64,000 nt of DNA. Source: an uncultured Candidatus Entotheonella sp. (GTDB lineage: Bacteria; Tectomicrobia; Entotheonellia; Entotheonellales; Entotheonellaceae). Shown in pieces: positions 29,461-37,622 of this stretch. Location of the stretch: NCBI GenBank assembly GCA_951828535.1, contig OX639990.1, positions 2,901,300-2,965,299 on the forward strand, in the 5' to 3' direction. Within the stretch, counting starts at the first letter, position 1. Each line of letters begins with the position of its first letter. The position numbers and the translations under genes are program-made. The notes beneath the pieces were generated by a model. It saw only the letters and a list, made by a program, of their open reading frames with translations. It was not told the origin of the DNA and did no database searches.

Positions 29461-31011
29461 ATGCTAGTGACCCGAGACGAGATTTGCCAGGACCCCAGCT
29501 TCGAAGCGCTCACCGACGCCATCCTCGAGCGCGATCAACCCCGCACCACCGATCTGTTCTTCAAAATGGTGGCCCGGCACGGTCACTCGGTAGGCGAGGC
29601 GCTCAGCGTGGTAACGGCGGCAGAGGCGCCCTTTGTGCAGGTGCCCAGCCACATCAACGTGCGCGACGGCCAGATCACGCTGATCAACAACGACCATACG
29701 ATTCTTGGCCTGCGCACCTCGGTGAGCCTCATGTCGTTCGTGCCGGAAGCGTACCGCCTGCTGCCGCTGCTGCAGAGTGTCTGGTACATCCCGGCGGGTC
29801 TCGATATCTGGAACCAGTTGCTCGGGCAGTATCCCGGCCGCTACGCCATGATGAAGGGATTGGAGGTGCCGCCCACCGCCAAGGACCCGGTGGTGTGGAA
29901 CGAGCATCAGGAGCCAATCGTCACCAGCGGGTCGGTGGAGGAGCGGCTGCACGAGCACATGATCGCCACGATGAGCGGCGACGTAAGGCGCTCCTATGGC
30001 CTGTATCTCGGCCTGGCGGCGGACGAGCAGATCCGGCCCCTGCTGCGGGATCAGCAACTCTTTCTCGGCATTATCGACCTGCAAGACACGATCATCGGCC
30101 GCAAGGCGCGCAACACCGGCCACAAGGCGCTACGCGCCCGCGCGACGACGGACCTGGCCAAGTTCATCGGCTGGGAGCGCGCGCACGGCGTGTACTACAT
30201 TGGCGTGCCGGACATGGCCATCGGGCCACTGTATTACTCGATCTACGACGCCGCCTGCGTGACCGTCATCGACGCCTTCGAGGACGCCGGCAAGAGCCTC
30301 AAGCAAACGAACAGCGAACCGCTGACCCCGGAGGAGAGCGAGGAGATGGTGCGGCTGCTCATGGAGGCCGACGGTCAGACCATCTGGGACCTGATCACCG
30401 ACCACCTGCGCAACGGCAAGTCACTGAAGAGCCTCGGCGACACCATCCAGGTCGGTGCTGCCGAATTGATCCTGCGCACCACGGTGCCGCGGCAGTTCAC
30501 CAACGCGCAGCACGCCTTCGATTACTGCAATGTGGTCAATTACTGGTTGCGCACCAGCGACAATCCGTACCAGCCGCGGGCGCTGTACCTGATGGCGAAT
30601 TTCGTCAACGATTCGGCGCGCTGCAACGGGCTGTCAACGCCGGTGATAGAGCAGGAAACGGCCGGGTTCGACTTTTCGGGCCGCGCCGCCAGCGAGCTGC
30701 TGACCGAACTCGACGAGGCTATTCTGGCGTTCGACGTGCCGCGTACGACCGCGCTGGCCAAGACTTATCTGCAGTCCGGCGCCGACCGCAAAGCCTACAT
30801 GGCGACGGTGGCCGTCACCGCCTGCAAGTTCCAGGACGACCCCCACAATCAGAAGATCACCCACTCCACCTTCGAGGAGTACTGCAACAACTCGACGCAC
30901 ATGCGGGAGCGCCTGCTCCTCGCTACCGCCCGCCACCTCGCCGGCTGGGTGAAGATGCCCGGTGAGCGCGAGTGCTACGAGCGGTTCATGAAGGAATGGA
31001 TCAACAACTGA
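29461..31011 (+). CDS. Unrecognised 516-residue protein with internal repeat
   Basis: I do not recognise this family with confidence. ATG 29461 follows a strong GGAGGAAAAAG site, so it is a real gene. The protein is helical and rich in His, Tyr and Trp. It has an internal duplication: AILERDQPRTTDLFFKMVARHG near the start is echoed by AILAFDVPRTTALAKTYLQSG near residue 420. Blocks such as LINNDHTILGLR, WYIPAGLDIWNQLLGQYPGRY and ITHSTFEEY recall questin-oxidase-like enzymes, but only loosely. It sits between an Ldh-type dehydrogenase and a PNPOx-like protein, suggesting a redox or catabolic role. Confidence 0.6.
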   Translation: MLVTRDEICQDPSFEALTDAILERDQPRTTDLFFKMVARHGHSVGEALSVVTAAEAPFVQVPSHINVRDGQITLINNDHTILGLRTSVSLMSFVPEAYRLLPLLQSVWYIPAGLDIWNQLLGQYPGRYAMMKGLEVPPTAKDPVVWNEHQEPIVTSGSVEERLHEHMIATMSGDVRRSYGLYLGLAADEQIRPLLRDQQLFLGIIDLQDTIIGRKARNTGHKALRARATTDLAKFIGWERAHGVYYIGVPDMAIGPLYYSIYDAACVTVIDAFEDAGKSLKQTNSEPLTPEESEEMVRLLMEADGQTIWDLITDHLRNGKSLKSLGDTIQVGAAELILRTTVPRQFTNAQHAFDYCNVVNYWLRTSDNPYQPRALYLMANFVNDSARCNGLSTPVIEQETAGFDFSGRAASELLTELDEAILAFDVPRTTALAKTYLQSGADRKAYMATVAVTACKFQDDPHNQKITHSTFEEYCNNSTHMRERLLLATARHLAGWVKMPGERECYERFMKEWINN

Positions 31012-31020
31012 TGCGACAAG

Positions 31021-31467
31021 ATGCTGACTGAGGAAATGAAGGCGTTGATCCGGGCCTTCTCGGCCGGATCCGTAGCAACCGTCAACACGGACGGTACGCC
31101 CTCGGTGTCGCCCAAGGCCACCTTTGTCATCGTCGATGACGACACCTTGGCGTTTGGCAATTTGCGGTCTCCGGGCACGCTGGCCAACTTGCGCACCAAC
31201 CCGTCGGTGGAGGTCTGCTTCACCGACGTCCTCTCCCGCAAGGCAATCCGGGTGACGGGAACCGGCTCCATCATCGGCAAGGCGGACGCGCCGCAACGTC
31301 TGCGGGACGCCTTCAACGACGCGTGGGGAGATTACGTTCCTGGCATGTCGGCGTTTGTGGTCATCGAAGTCTCAGCGGCCGAAGTGATCCTGTCGCCGGC
31401 CTATGACTTCGGTCACACTGAGGCCGAGTTGAGGGCGGCCAATCTGGAGCGCCTGAAGGCGCTGTAG
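31021..31467 (+). CDS. Pyridoxamine 5'-phosphate oxidase-like flavin-binding protein
   Basis: A 148-residue split-barrel protein of the PNPOx-like superfamily. The pattern SVATVNTDGTPSVSPKATF, DDDTLAFGNLRSPGTLANLRTNPSVEVCFTD and KAIRVTGTGSII is typical of small FMN- or F420-binding reductases in this group. It starts 9 bases after the previous stop and is probably co-transcribed with the Ldh and 516-residue genes. The specific substrate is unknown. Confidence 0.85.
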   Translation: MLTEEMKALIRAFSAGSVATVNTDGTPSVSPKATFVIVDDDTLAFGNLRSPGTLANLRTNPSVEVCFTDVLSRKAIRVTGTGSIIGKADAPQRLRDAFNDAWGDYVPGMSAFVVIEVSAAEVILSPAYDFGHTEAELRAANLERLKAL

Positions 31468-31551
31468 CCTCACCCGGTTGATAACAGCGACGAAACGGGC
31501 TTCCCCGCATACCACTTCAGGTTTCCGATGCGCAAACCGTGCTGAAATTTC

Positions 31552-31926
31552 TTAAGAAACGGACGAATCGAGTTGTTCTTTACTGGAGTGCGCGGCCTTA
31601 CTGTCCCCGGGCGCTTCGTCGTGCTCGAACATGCCGTAATCGCGGATAACGCCAGCCACGCGCAAGCGATAGTCGGCAAAAATACCGTCCCGCCCTTTGC
31701 TTTGAGCACTCCGATGCTGGCTCAAATTGCGCCAGTTCCGGACGGCCTCCTCGTCTCGGAAGAATGAAAGCGATAAGAGTTTCTCCGGGTTGGTCAGGCT
31801 TTGAAAGCGCTCGATGGACAGGAATCCGTCAACCTGCTCCAGAAGGGGCCGCAGTTCTGCTGCAATGTCGAGGTAGTCCTGCTTGCGTGCCGGGGCGACC
31901 TGCACTTCGAATATGACGGCGATCAT
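31552..31926 (-). CDS. Antibiotic biosynthesis monooxygenase (ABM) domain protein
   Basis: A 124-residue ABM/YgiN-like protein. MIAVIFEVQVAPARKQDYLD, LLEQVDGFLSIERFQSL and LLSLSFFRDEEAVRNWRNLSQH are the characteristic ferredoxin-like dimer pattern. Such proteins are small cofactor-free oxygenases or heme-degrading enzymes. A 25-residue hydrophilic tail (GDSKAAHSSKEQLDSSVS) is extra. It follows an amidotransferase, a di-iron enzyme and an alpha/beta hydrolase on the same strand. Confidence 0.85.
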   Translation of the reverse strand: MIAVIFEVQVAPARKQDYLDIAAELRPLLEQVDGFLSIERFQSLTNPEKLLSLSFFRDEEAVRNWRNLSQHRSAQSKGRDGIFADYRLRVAGVIRDYGMFEHDEAPGDSKAAHSSKEQLDSSVS

Positions 31927-32006
31927 GTTGCGATTCTTTCTTTTCGTTATTCCATTAGGCGTGGTTTATCCGCGTGTCATCCATTCAAGGCTTGGAGCAA
32001 GGCTAA

Positions 32007-32723
32007 TCATGCTCTGGCGAGGCGCATGAAGTTGTCGTAGAGCCTTTCCGCGCTGGCCAGAAAGCCCGTCACATTCTCTGCAGCACCTTGTGACAGAGTC
32101 CCCATCCCGCCTTCCCCCATGACGTTGACCAGCGCTTCGCGATAGGCGGGGACGGCCGCCCAGTTGGTCACGGTATCGGGCTCGACCTCCACGTGGTACT
32201 GCATCGACCAGGCGTTCGACCCGACGCGCATCGCCTGGACAGGACACGCCGGCGACCGCGCCAGCACAATCGCACCTTCGGGCGGCTGCGCCACCCGCAC
32301 CGAATGCCACTGCAGGCATGTCTGCGTGGCAGCCAAGCCGGAAAACAGCGGTTCGGCCAGGCCTGCCTCGGTCAATTCAACCTCCATGACGCCGATTTCC
32401 GACGGCACCTGGGGCCCGCAGGTGCCGCCAAGGGCATCGGCCAGAAGCTGATGCCCCAGGCAGAGCCCCAGAAACGGCTTTTGCAGGTCGCGAACCCAGG
32501 TTCGGATTGCCGCCTTTTCGGGTATCAGCCAGGGGTGCTCATCCACGTCCCAGACGTCCATCGGCCCGCCCATGACCCACAGCGCGTCGTAGCTTGACAG
32601 GTCCGGAATCGGTTCGTTCGCGTCCAGTTCCACCGTGTCCCATTCGATGCCGTCGCGCTTGAGGAACTGCCGCAACGAGCCGGGGTGTTCGCAGGCAATG
32701 TGCTGAAAGACCAAAAGCTTCAT
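32007..32723 (-). CDS. Class I glutamine amidotransferase domain protein
   Basis: A 238-residue stand-alone class I amidotransferase of the GMP-synthase-like type. The catalytic nucleophile is C88 in GLCLGHQL, the partner His/Glu are H177 and E179 in QYHVEVE, and the oxyanion region is WVMGGPMDVWD. The His-Pro-Glu motif is changed to His-Val-Glu. It releases ammonia from glutamine or hydrolyses a gamma-glutamyl bond for an unknown acceptor. ATG 32723 follows GGAGG. It lies 35 bp downstream of the di-iron gene. Confidence 0.88.
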   Translation of the reverse strand: MKLLVFQHIACEHPGSLRQFLKRDGIEWDTVELDANEPIPDLSSYDALWVMGGPMDVWDVDEHPWLIPEKAAIRTWVRDLQKPFLGLCLGHQLLADALGGTCGPQVPSEIGVMEVELTEAGLAEPLFSGLAATQTCLQWHSVRVAQPPEGAIVLARSPACPVQAMRVGSNAWSMQYHVEVEPDTVTNWAAVPAYREALVNVMGEGGMGTLSQGAAENVTGFLASAERLYDNFMRLARA

Positions 32724-32758
32724 TGAACACGCCTCCGGGAACACGCCTCCGGGCGGGA

Positions 32759-33862
32759 TTAAAACACCGGGATGATGTCCTGCGGGTCGATCGCTACGGT
32801 TTTGCCATCGACGCCGACCTCCGGCAGAGCCGGAAATTCCACCCCGTACGGCTCCAGAATGCCCTTCAGCCGCAGCACTGCGGCGCGCCAGTTCTCGGCC
32901 CGCTCATCCTCCGTCAGAATGCCCAGCCCGGCGGCACGGGCCGTTTCTTCCAGCATTCGGTGTGCCGGTCGGAAGGTTGGGCCAAGCTCCCAGAAGTCCG
33001 TGGGCGGCACGTACAGAATCCCCGACAGAAAGACGAACCCGGCGCGAATCTGCCGGGTGATGACGTCACGCTGCTCGTCGGTCAGGCGCGGCAGCACGTT
33101 GCGCAGCACGGCCAGGCAGATCGCCATGTGGCGCGCCTCGTCCTTGCCGATCATCTTGAACGCCTCTTTGAACGCCGGCATCGTGGTGCGCTGGTACATA
33201 CTGTGGAACAGCGTCGCCGCCGCCACCTCCCCCATCAGGAACGACGCGAACAGGATCGGCAGTTGAAACTTCGTGATGCCGTTCTTGAAGCCGGTCCAGT
33301 AGCGGCAGCCGTTGTGGTAATACCACTTGATGTTGTTGCGGGCGAGGCGGCCGAGGGGCGTTTCGGGCTCGTAGCCGAGCGGACCGTTGGGCGTCAGGAT
33401 CTGGATGGCGCGTTGGCAGACTTCCTCGTGGTTCACCTCGTCCCGCACGATCGAGAAGAAACATTTGCGCACCGGGTCTTCCTCGTGCGTTTCCCAGGTG
33501 TGGATGAAGGCGCGGGAGAACACCGCCGGGCCGGAGCCGTCGAACACCGACAGCAGGGTGAACCAGTACGCCATGGCGTAGCGTTCGTCCAGGGAGAAAT
33601 CGTCGGCTTTGAACGTGTCCCAGGGCAGGGTGTGGGGCGACCAGCCGGGGGCGCGGGCCTGGTCGTAAATCTGTTGTAGCATGGGCGTTTCGACCCGCCA
33701 TTCCAGGGGAAAGATGTTCAGTTCGGGAAAGGGCGGCGGTTCCTGGGTGTCGAAAAGCAGGGCAGCGGCGTCCGGTTGCGCGGCGCTGCTGTGCTCCGGC
33801 GGATTTTCGACGGCGCCGATCAGGTCTTGGGCATTGGGGCTGGACACAACGTCAGTCCTCAC
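32759..33862 (-). CDS. Ferritin-like di-iron oxygenase (R2/AurF-like)
   Basis: A 367-residue four-helix di-iron carboxylate protein. Ligand motifs come in order: E in HTWETHEED, ExxH in RDEVNHEEV, E in MGEVAAATLFH and ExxH in KDEARHMAI. This is the R2/AurF/ferritin-like arrangement that uses oxygen for oxidations or N-oxygenation. The start is GTG 33862, whose first bases overlap the upstream hydrolase stop (GTGA), so they are coupled. The substrate is unknown. Sitting with an alpha/beta hydrolase, an amidotransferase and an ABM protein suggests a small-molecule pathway. Confidence 0.8.
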   Translation of the reverse strand: MRTDVVSSPNAQDLIGAVENPPEHSSAAQPDAAALLFDTQEPPPFPELNIFPLEWRVETPMLQQIYDQARAPGWSPHTLPWDTFKADDFSLDERYAMAYWFTLLSVFDGSGPAVFSRAFIHTWETHEEDPVRKCFFSIVRDEVNHEEVCQRAIQILTPNGPLGYEPETPLGRLARNNIKWYYHNGCRYWTGFKNGITKFQLPILFASFLMGEVAAATLFHSMYQRTTMPAFKEAFKMIGKDEARHMAICLAVLRNVLPRLTDEQRDVITRQIRAGFVFLSGILYVPPTDFWELGPTFRPAHRMLEETARAAGLGILTEDERAENWRAAVLRLKGILEPYGVEFPALPEVGVDGKTVAIDPQDIIPVF

Positions 33863-34749
33863 CGTTGCTTGTCGGGCAGAATGGCTGAGGAGCTCAGCGA
33901 GGCCGGGTTGCGGGCCTGCCAGCGGCCGGATTCAACGGCGGTCAGGAAGTCGCTGACGATGCGGTTGAACGATTCCGGCTCCTCCAGGTTGAGGGTATGG
34001 CCGGTCTTGGGCACGACGACGAGGCCGGCGGCTGGAATGACGCGCTTCATGAACAGCCCCGGCTCCAGGCACGGCTCGTCCTCATCGCCGGTAACGATCA
34101 GGGTGGGCACCTGCAACTGCCGCATCTGGGCTTCCAACTCGTACACCGAGGGGCGTTGACCCTGCACGCCGCGCATCGTCAGGGACGCGCCGGTGGCCGA
34201 ATGCTCGGCGAGCTGATCGGCGAACTCCTGCCAGCCGCGTGGGTCCTTGTCCTCAAACTGCACCCGCGTCGGGCCCTTGGCATACACGGCAGCCGTGGCC
34301 TGCATGCCGTCGTGCTCAATGCGCTGCGCCACCTGCGCCGAGTCCTGCTGGAATTTCTGCCGGTCGCCCGCCACCGAGCCGTAGCCGCATCCCGCTACGA
34401 CCAGTGACCGCGCCATCTGCGGATAGTTGAGACCGAAATGCAGGGTAGCGTAGCCGCCCATCGACAGGCCGACCACGTGCGCCTGCGGCACCTGCAGCGC
34501 CTCCAGAAGCTGCGCGATGTCGTGCATGGCGCGCGCCTGCGAGTAGGCGTCGACGTCCGCCGGCACGTCCGACGGCGGGTAGCCGCGGGCGTTGTACACG
34601 ATCACCCGGTAACGCCTTGCGAAATAACGGACTTGCGGCTCCCAGCTGCGGTAATCGCCGGCGAACTCGTGGCTGAACAGCAGCGGGTAGCCGCTGCCGG
34701 TGGATTCGTAGTACAGGCGGGTGCCGTCGTTCATCGCTGCCAATGGCAT
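33859..34749 (-). CDS. Alpha/beta hydrolase
   Basis: A 296-residue alpha/beta hydrolase. It has the oxyanion strand LLFSHEFAGDYRSW, the nucleophile elbow GLSMGG with S96, a putative acid in TGDEDEPC and the catalytic His in KTGHTLNLEEP. GGGAGGAACC precedes ATG 34749. It is first in a minus-strand group with a coupled di-iron oxygenase. By family it is an esterase, haloperoxidase-like or C-C hydrolase; the substrate is unknown. Confidence 0.88.
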   Translation of the reverse strand: MPLAAMNDGTRLYYESTGSGYPLLFSHEFAGDYRSWEPQVRYFARRYRVIVYNARGYPPSDVPADVDAYSQARAMHDIAQLLEALQVPQAHVVGLSMGGYATLHFGLNYPQMARSLVVAGCGYGSVAGDRQKFQQDSAQVAQRIEHDGMQATAAVYAKGPTRVQFEDKDPRGWQEFADQLAEHSATGASLTMRGVQGQRPSVYELEAQMRQLQVPTLIVTGDEDEPCLEPGLFMKRVIPAAGLVVVPKTGHTLNLEEPESFNRIVSDFLTAVESGRWQARNPASLSSSAILPDKQR

Positions 34750-34861
34750 GGGCCGGGTTCCTCCCCCAGTCAGGATGGCTCAGGAATCGATAGTGTCAAC
34801 CATGCCGTGCAGCTTACATGCCGGATGCGCGGAAAGTCAAAACGCGCATCCGGCGACAGGA

Positions 34862-34890
34862 TTGACAGGCACCCTGGCCCTCTGTATAGT
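34862..34890 (+). promoter_or_regulatory. Sigma70-type promoter of the trp leader/trpEG operon
   Basis: TTGACA at 34862-34867, a 17-base spacer, then TATAGT at 34885-34890: a near-consensus promoter. The predicted start near 34897 lies about 40 bases before the Trp-rich leader peptide. No obvious TrpR-type palindrome overlaps it. Confidence 0.75.
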
Positions 34891-34937
34891 CGCCCGCAAG
34901 TTCAAGAGTTCACGATCCCGCGTAAGGAGAACGTTCC

Positions 34938-35054
34938 ATGAGCCTGCGAGCGCCCGGTTTGGCCACAGGCCCCCATGCCTCCCTCGAATTTGGCTATACC
35001 CCTTCCTACCCGCTGTGTGCTTTGCGATGGTGTGCCTCCCGCTGGTGGCGCTGA
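34938..35054 (+). CDS. trpL: Putative trp operon leader peptide
   Basis: A 38-codon open frame from ATG 34938 to TGA 35054 with AAGGAG 8 bases upstream, a very good ribosome site. The last eight residues are WCASRWWR, so three of the last eight codons are TGG. It sits between a near-consensus promoter and trpE, 182 bases before the trpE start. This is the layout of transcription attenuation: ribosome stalling at Trp codons when charged tRNA-Trp is low. Attenuation by such a leader is established for enteric trp operons and rhizobial trpE(G). The peptide has no other expected function. Confidence 0.75.
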   Translation: MSLRAPGLATGPHASLEFGYTPSYPLCALRWCASRWWR

Positions 35055-35236
35055 TAAGCCGCCCCATCCCGACGTTTCGGATCTTCCGCTCCTTTTCCGG
35101 TACGGCATTATTTAATCGAAGCGCAACCCGCGTGCAGCAGAAGCGCGTTCCCTGCGATGGCGTAGCCCGACGTGCAGGCCGTGCGGGAAAGGCAGCGAGC
35201 AATTGCAAGACAGCAACATTTTCCGGAGACGAAACC
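35055..35236 (+). promoter_or_regulatory. Probable trp attenuator region between leader and trpE
   Basis: 182 bases between the leader stop and the trpE ATG, the space where attenuator hairpins should form. By eye I see CCCGACG...CGTGCGGG near 35169-35190 and a small CGGA/TCCG hairpin before CTCCTTTTCC near 35080-35100. I could not settle a clear terminator/antiterminator pair without folding. The ribosome site for trpE (GGAG) ends about 9 bases before its ATG. Confidence 0.5.
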
Positions 35237-36859
35237 ATGACAAGCACACCCTTTTTGACGGCCAGCGACGTGCGCGAGTATCTCTTGCGGCAACCGGTCA
35301 GCGAAGAGGTTCTGCCCTACGGCGACGGGCGCGGCAACCTCCGACGCCTGACGCTGACGTTCGACTTCAGCCGGGACGACTTGCCTCCCCTGGAACTTTA
35401 CCAACACCTCAACGCCGACACGCCGGGCGTGTTGTACGAGTCGGTCGACGTCTCGCGCGTCTACGGCCGCTACTCCCTGGCGGTGATCGACCCGCCGGTG
35501 TTGGTCGAGGGCAAGGAAGATGCCTTCGCCATTCGCGCCCTGAACGAACGCGGTCAAGCCATGCTGCGGCAGCCGCTCGCCGACGTTGACTTCGCCTGTT
35601 GCCAGGACCTGCAGCGCGGCGACCGAGCGCTGACCGGCACCGTGCCCTGCGAACGCCGTCCGGTGGCCGAGGACGAACGGCTGCTCCTTAACAACATCTC
35701 GCAGATTGTGCGCACGCTGTTGCGGCACTTCCACTGCGACGACCGCTTCCTGGGGTTATACGGCGCTTTCGCTTACGATTTCGTGCGCCTGTTCGAGCCG
35801 TTACCCGATCGTCTGCAATCCGGCCCCACCCAGGATTTCCGGCTGTTCATGCCGGACATGCTGCTGTTTTACGACCACCTGAAGGAACGAGCAACGCTGA
35901 TCATTTACGATTTCCTGGACAGTTCCGCCTCCGCCGTCGATCTGGTGCGCGAGCGGCTGTCCAGCCTGAAACCAGCAGCCCCGACACCCGCCGCCGAGCG
36001 CCATCGCATCCCCCACAAGCTGGAATCGGATACCGGGCGCGACGCCTTCATGGCGGCGGTCGACGAGGCGCGCGAGCAGATGCGCCAAGGCGAATTTTTC
36101 GAGGTCGTCTTGTCGCACAGCTTCATGGGGGAATACACCCGCAGCCCCCTGGAGCTGTACCGGCGGTTCCGCGCCATCAACCCGTCCCCGTATCAGTTCT
36201 ACGTCGATTACGGCGACGAGGCGCTGGTCGGCGCCTCACCCGAGATGTTCGTGCGTGTGGAGGACGGCGTGGTGCAGCAGCGACCCATTTCCGGCACCAT
36301 GCCGCGCGGCACCGACAGCCTCGCCGACTATCACAACATGATGCAGCTGCTGAACTCAGAGAAGGAAAAGTCAGAACTCGACATGCTCATCGATCTGGCG
36401 CGCAACGACGTCAGTCGGGTGTGCGAGCCGGGTGTCAGCGTCTCGGATTATCGTTTCGTCGAAAAATACTCGCGCGTGATGCATACGGTGGCGCAGGTGG
36501 AAGGCGAGTTGTCCGCCGGGCTGTCTGCCTTCGACGCCTTCATCGCCTGCCTCAACGCCGGCACCCTGACAGGGGCGCCCAAGGCAGCGGCCATGGCCTA
36601 CATCGAGAACCACGAGCAAAGCCGCCGCGGCTACTACGGCGGCAACGTCGGCTACCTGACGTTCTCGGGCCAGCTCGACACCGGCATCATCATCCGCACG
36701 GCGCACCTGGTGCGGCGGCAGAGCGGCGCGGCGCCCGCTTACGACGTGCGCGTGCGGGTCGGCTCGACGCTGCTGTTCGATTCGGAACCGGCCGCCGAAT
36801 ACGCGGAAACCGAGGCCAAGGCAAGGGCTTTACTGGAAGCGCTGGATGGCGTCGAGTAA
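35237..36859 (+). CDS. trpE: Anthranilate synthase component I
   Basis: A 540-residue chorismate-utilising enzyme that makes anthranilate, the first step of tryptophan synthesis. The C-terminal core shows EVVLSHSF, NPSPYQFYVDYGDEALVGASPEMFVRVEDG, PISGTMPRG, DLARNDVSRVCEPGSV-like and AGTLTGAPKAAAMAYIE, then GGNVGYLTFSGQLDTGIIIRTA. The N-terminal domain resembles the TrpE half of the fused TrpE(G) proteins of alphaproteobacteria; here E and G are separate genes 15 bp apart. GGAG precedes ATG 35237. The frame stays open upstream through the leader region, but that part is not coding for TrpE. Attenuation control is indicated by the leader. Confidence 0.92.
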   Translation: MTSTPFLTASDVREYLLRQPVSEEVLPYGDGRGNLRRLTLTFDFSRDDLPPLELYQHLNADTPGVLYESVDVSRVYGRYSLAVIDPPVLVEGKEDAFAIRALNERGQAMLRQPLADVDFACCQDLQRGDRALTGTVPCERRPVAEDERLLLNNISQIVRTLLRHFHCDDRFLGLYGAFAYDFVRLFEPLPDRLQSGPTQDFRLFMPDMLLFYDHLKERATLIIYDFLDSSASAVDLVRERLSSLKPAAPTPAAERHRIPHKLESDTGRDAFMAAVDEAREQMRQGEFFEVVLSHSFMGEYTRSPLELYRRFRAINPSPYQFYVDYGDEALVGASPEMFVRVEDGVVQQRPISGTMPRGTDSLADYHNMMQLLNSEKEKSELDMLIDLARNDVSRVCEPGVSVSDYRFVEKYSRVMHTVAQVEGELSAGLSAFDAFIACLNAGTLTGAPKAAAMAYIENHEQSRRGYYGGNVGYLTFSGQLDTGIIIRTAHLVRRQSGAAPAYDVRVRVGSTLLFDSEPAAEYAETEAKARALLEALDGVE

Positions 36860-36874
36860 ACGGGGGGAATTTCC

Positions 36875-37465
36875 ATGAACATCACCATGATCGACAATTT
36901 CGATTCGTTCACCTTCAATCTGGTCGATTACTTTCGCCGCCTCGAATGCACCGTGCGGGTTTACCGCAACGACATCCCGGTAGACATCGTGGCGGCGTCG
37001 GAGCCGGATCTGCTGGTCTTCTCGCCAGGCCCGTCGACGCCTGCCAACGCCGGCAACCTACTGGCCTACATTGATCAATTCCACCAGCACGTGCCGCTGT
37101 TCGGCGTATGCCTGGGCCATCAGGCGATGATCGAGTATTTCGGCGGTACGCTACGGGTGCTGCCGCGCCCCTACCACGGCAAGCAGAGCGAGATTGACCA
37201 TTACGGCCAAGGCATCTACGAGGACCTGCCGTCACCCCTGCCGGTGGGTCGCTACCACTCGCTGGTCGGCGACGTGATTCCCGACGTTTTCGACGTGACC
37301 GCCACCTGGGGCGACGTGGTGATGGGCATCCGCCACCGCGCCCTGCCCATTGAGGGCGTGCAGTTCCATCCCGAGTCAATTCTGACCATGGAAAACAACC
37401 ATGGCCTGCGTCTGCTGGGAAATCTGCTGGCTGGCGTGGCCGAGGCATCTACGAATCGGCCTTGA
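36875..37465 (+). CDS. trpG: Anthranilate synthase component II (glutamine amidotransferase)
   Basis: A 196-residue class I amidotransferase feeding ammonia to TrpE. MIDNFDSFTFNLVDYF is the family start, C79 in FGVCLGHQAM is the nucleophile and VQFHPESIL gives His/Glu. HGKQSEI and RYHSLV are the usual substrate-contact regions. It follows trpE by 15 bp with its own GGGGG-type ribosome site and belongs to the same attenuated transcript. pabA function is an alternative, but the trp leader argues for TrpG. Confidence 0.93.
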   Translation: MNITMIDNFDSFTFNLVDYFRRLECTVRVYRNDIPVDIVAASEPDLLVFSPGPSTPANAGNLLAYIDQFHQHVPLFGVCLGHQAMIEYFGGTLRVLPRPYHGKQSEIDHYGQGIYEDLPSPLPVGRYHSLVGDVIPDVFDVTATWGDVVMGIRHRALPIEGVQFHPESILTMENNHGLRLLGNLLAGVAEASTNRP

Positions 37466-37622
37466 ATTCCAGAACGGTGAATCGCTTTTCTTGACTCTGC
37501 ACCTTATCCAGCTGCAGCTGCGAAGAGAGATCACCGCCTTGACCTGCACAGGCCGTTCATCCAGAATGCTGCCGCGTTGGGCGTCGGAGACATGGGGTTG
37601 AAGAGTCGAGGAGGGTGAACGT

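Noticed and set aside
34721-35236. N-terminal extension of TrpE through the leader region
   Set aside because: The frame is open but has no TrpE similarity, overlaps the leader peptide and promoter, and TrpE starts properly at 35237 with a ribosome site.
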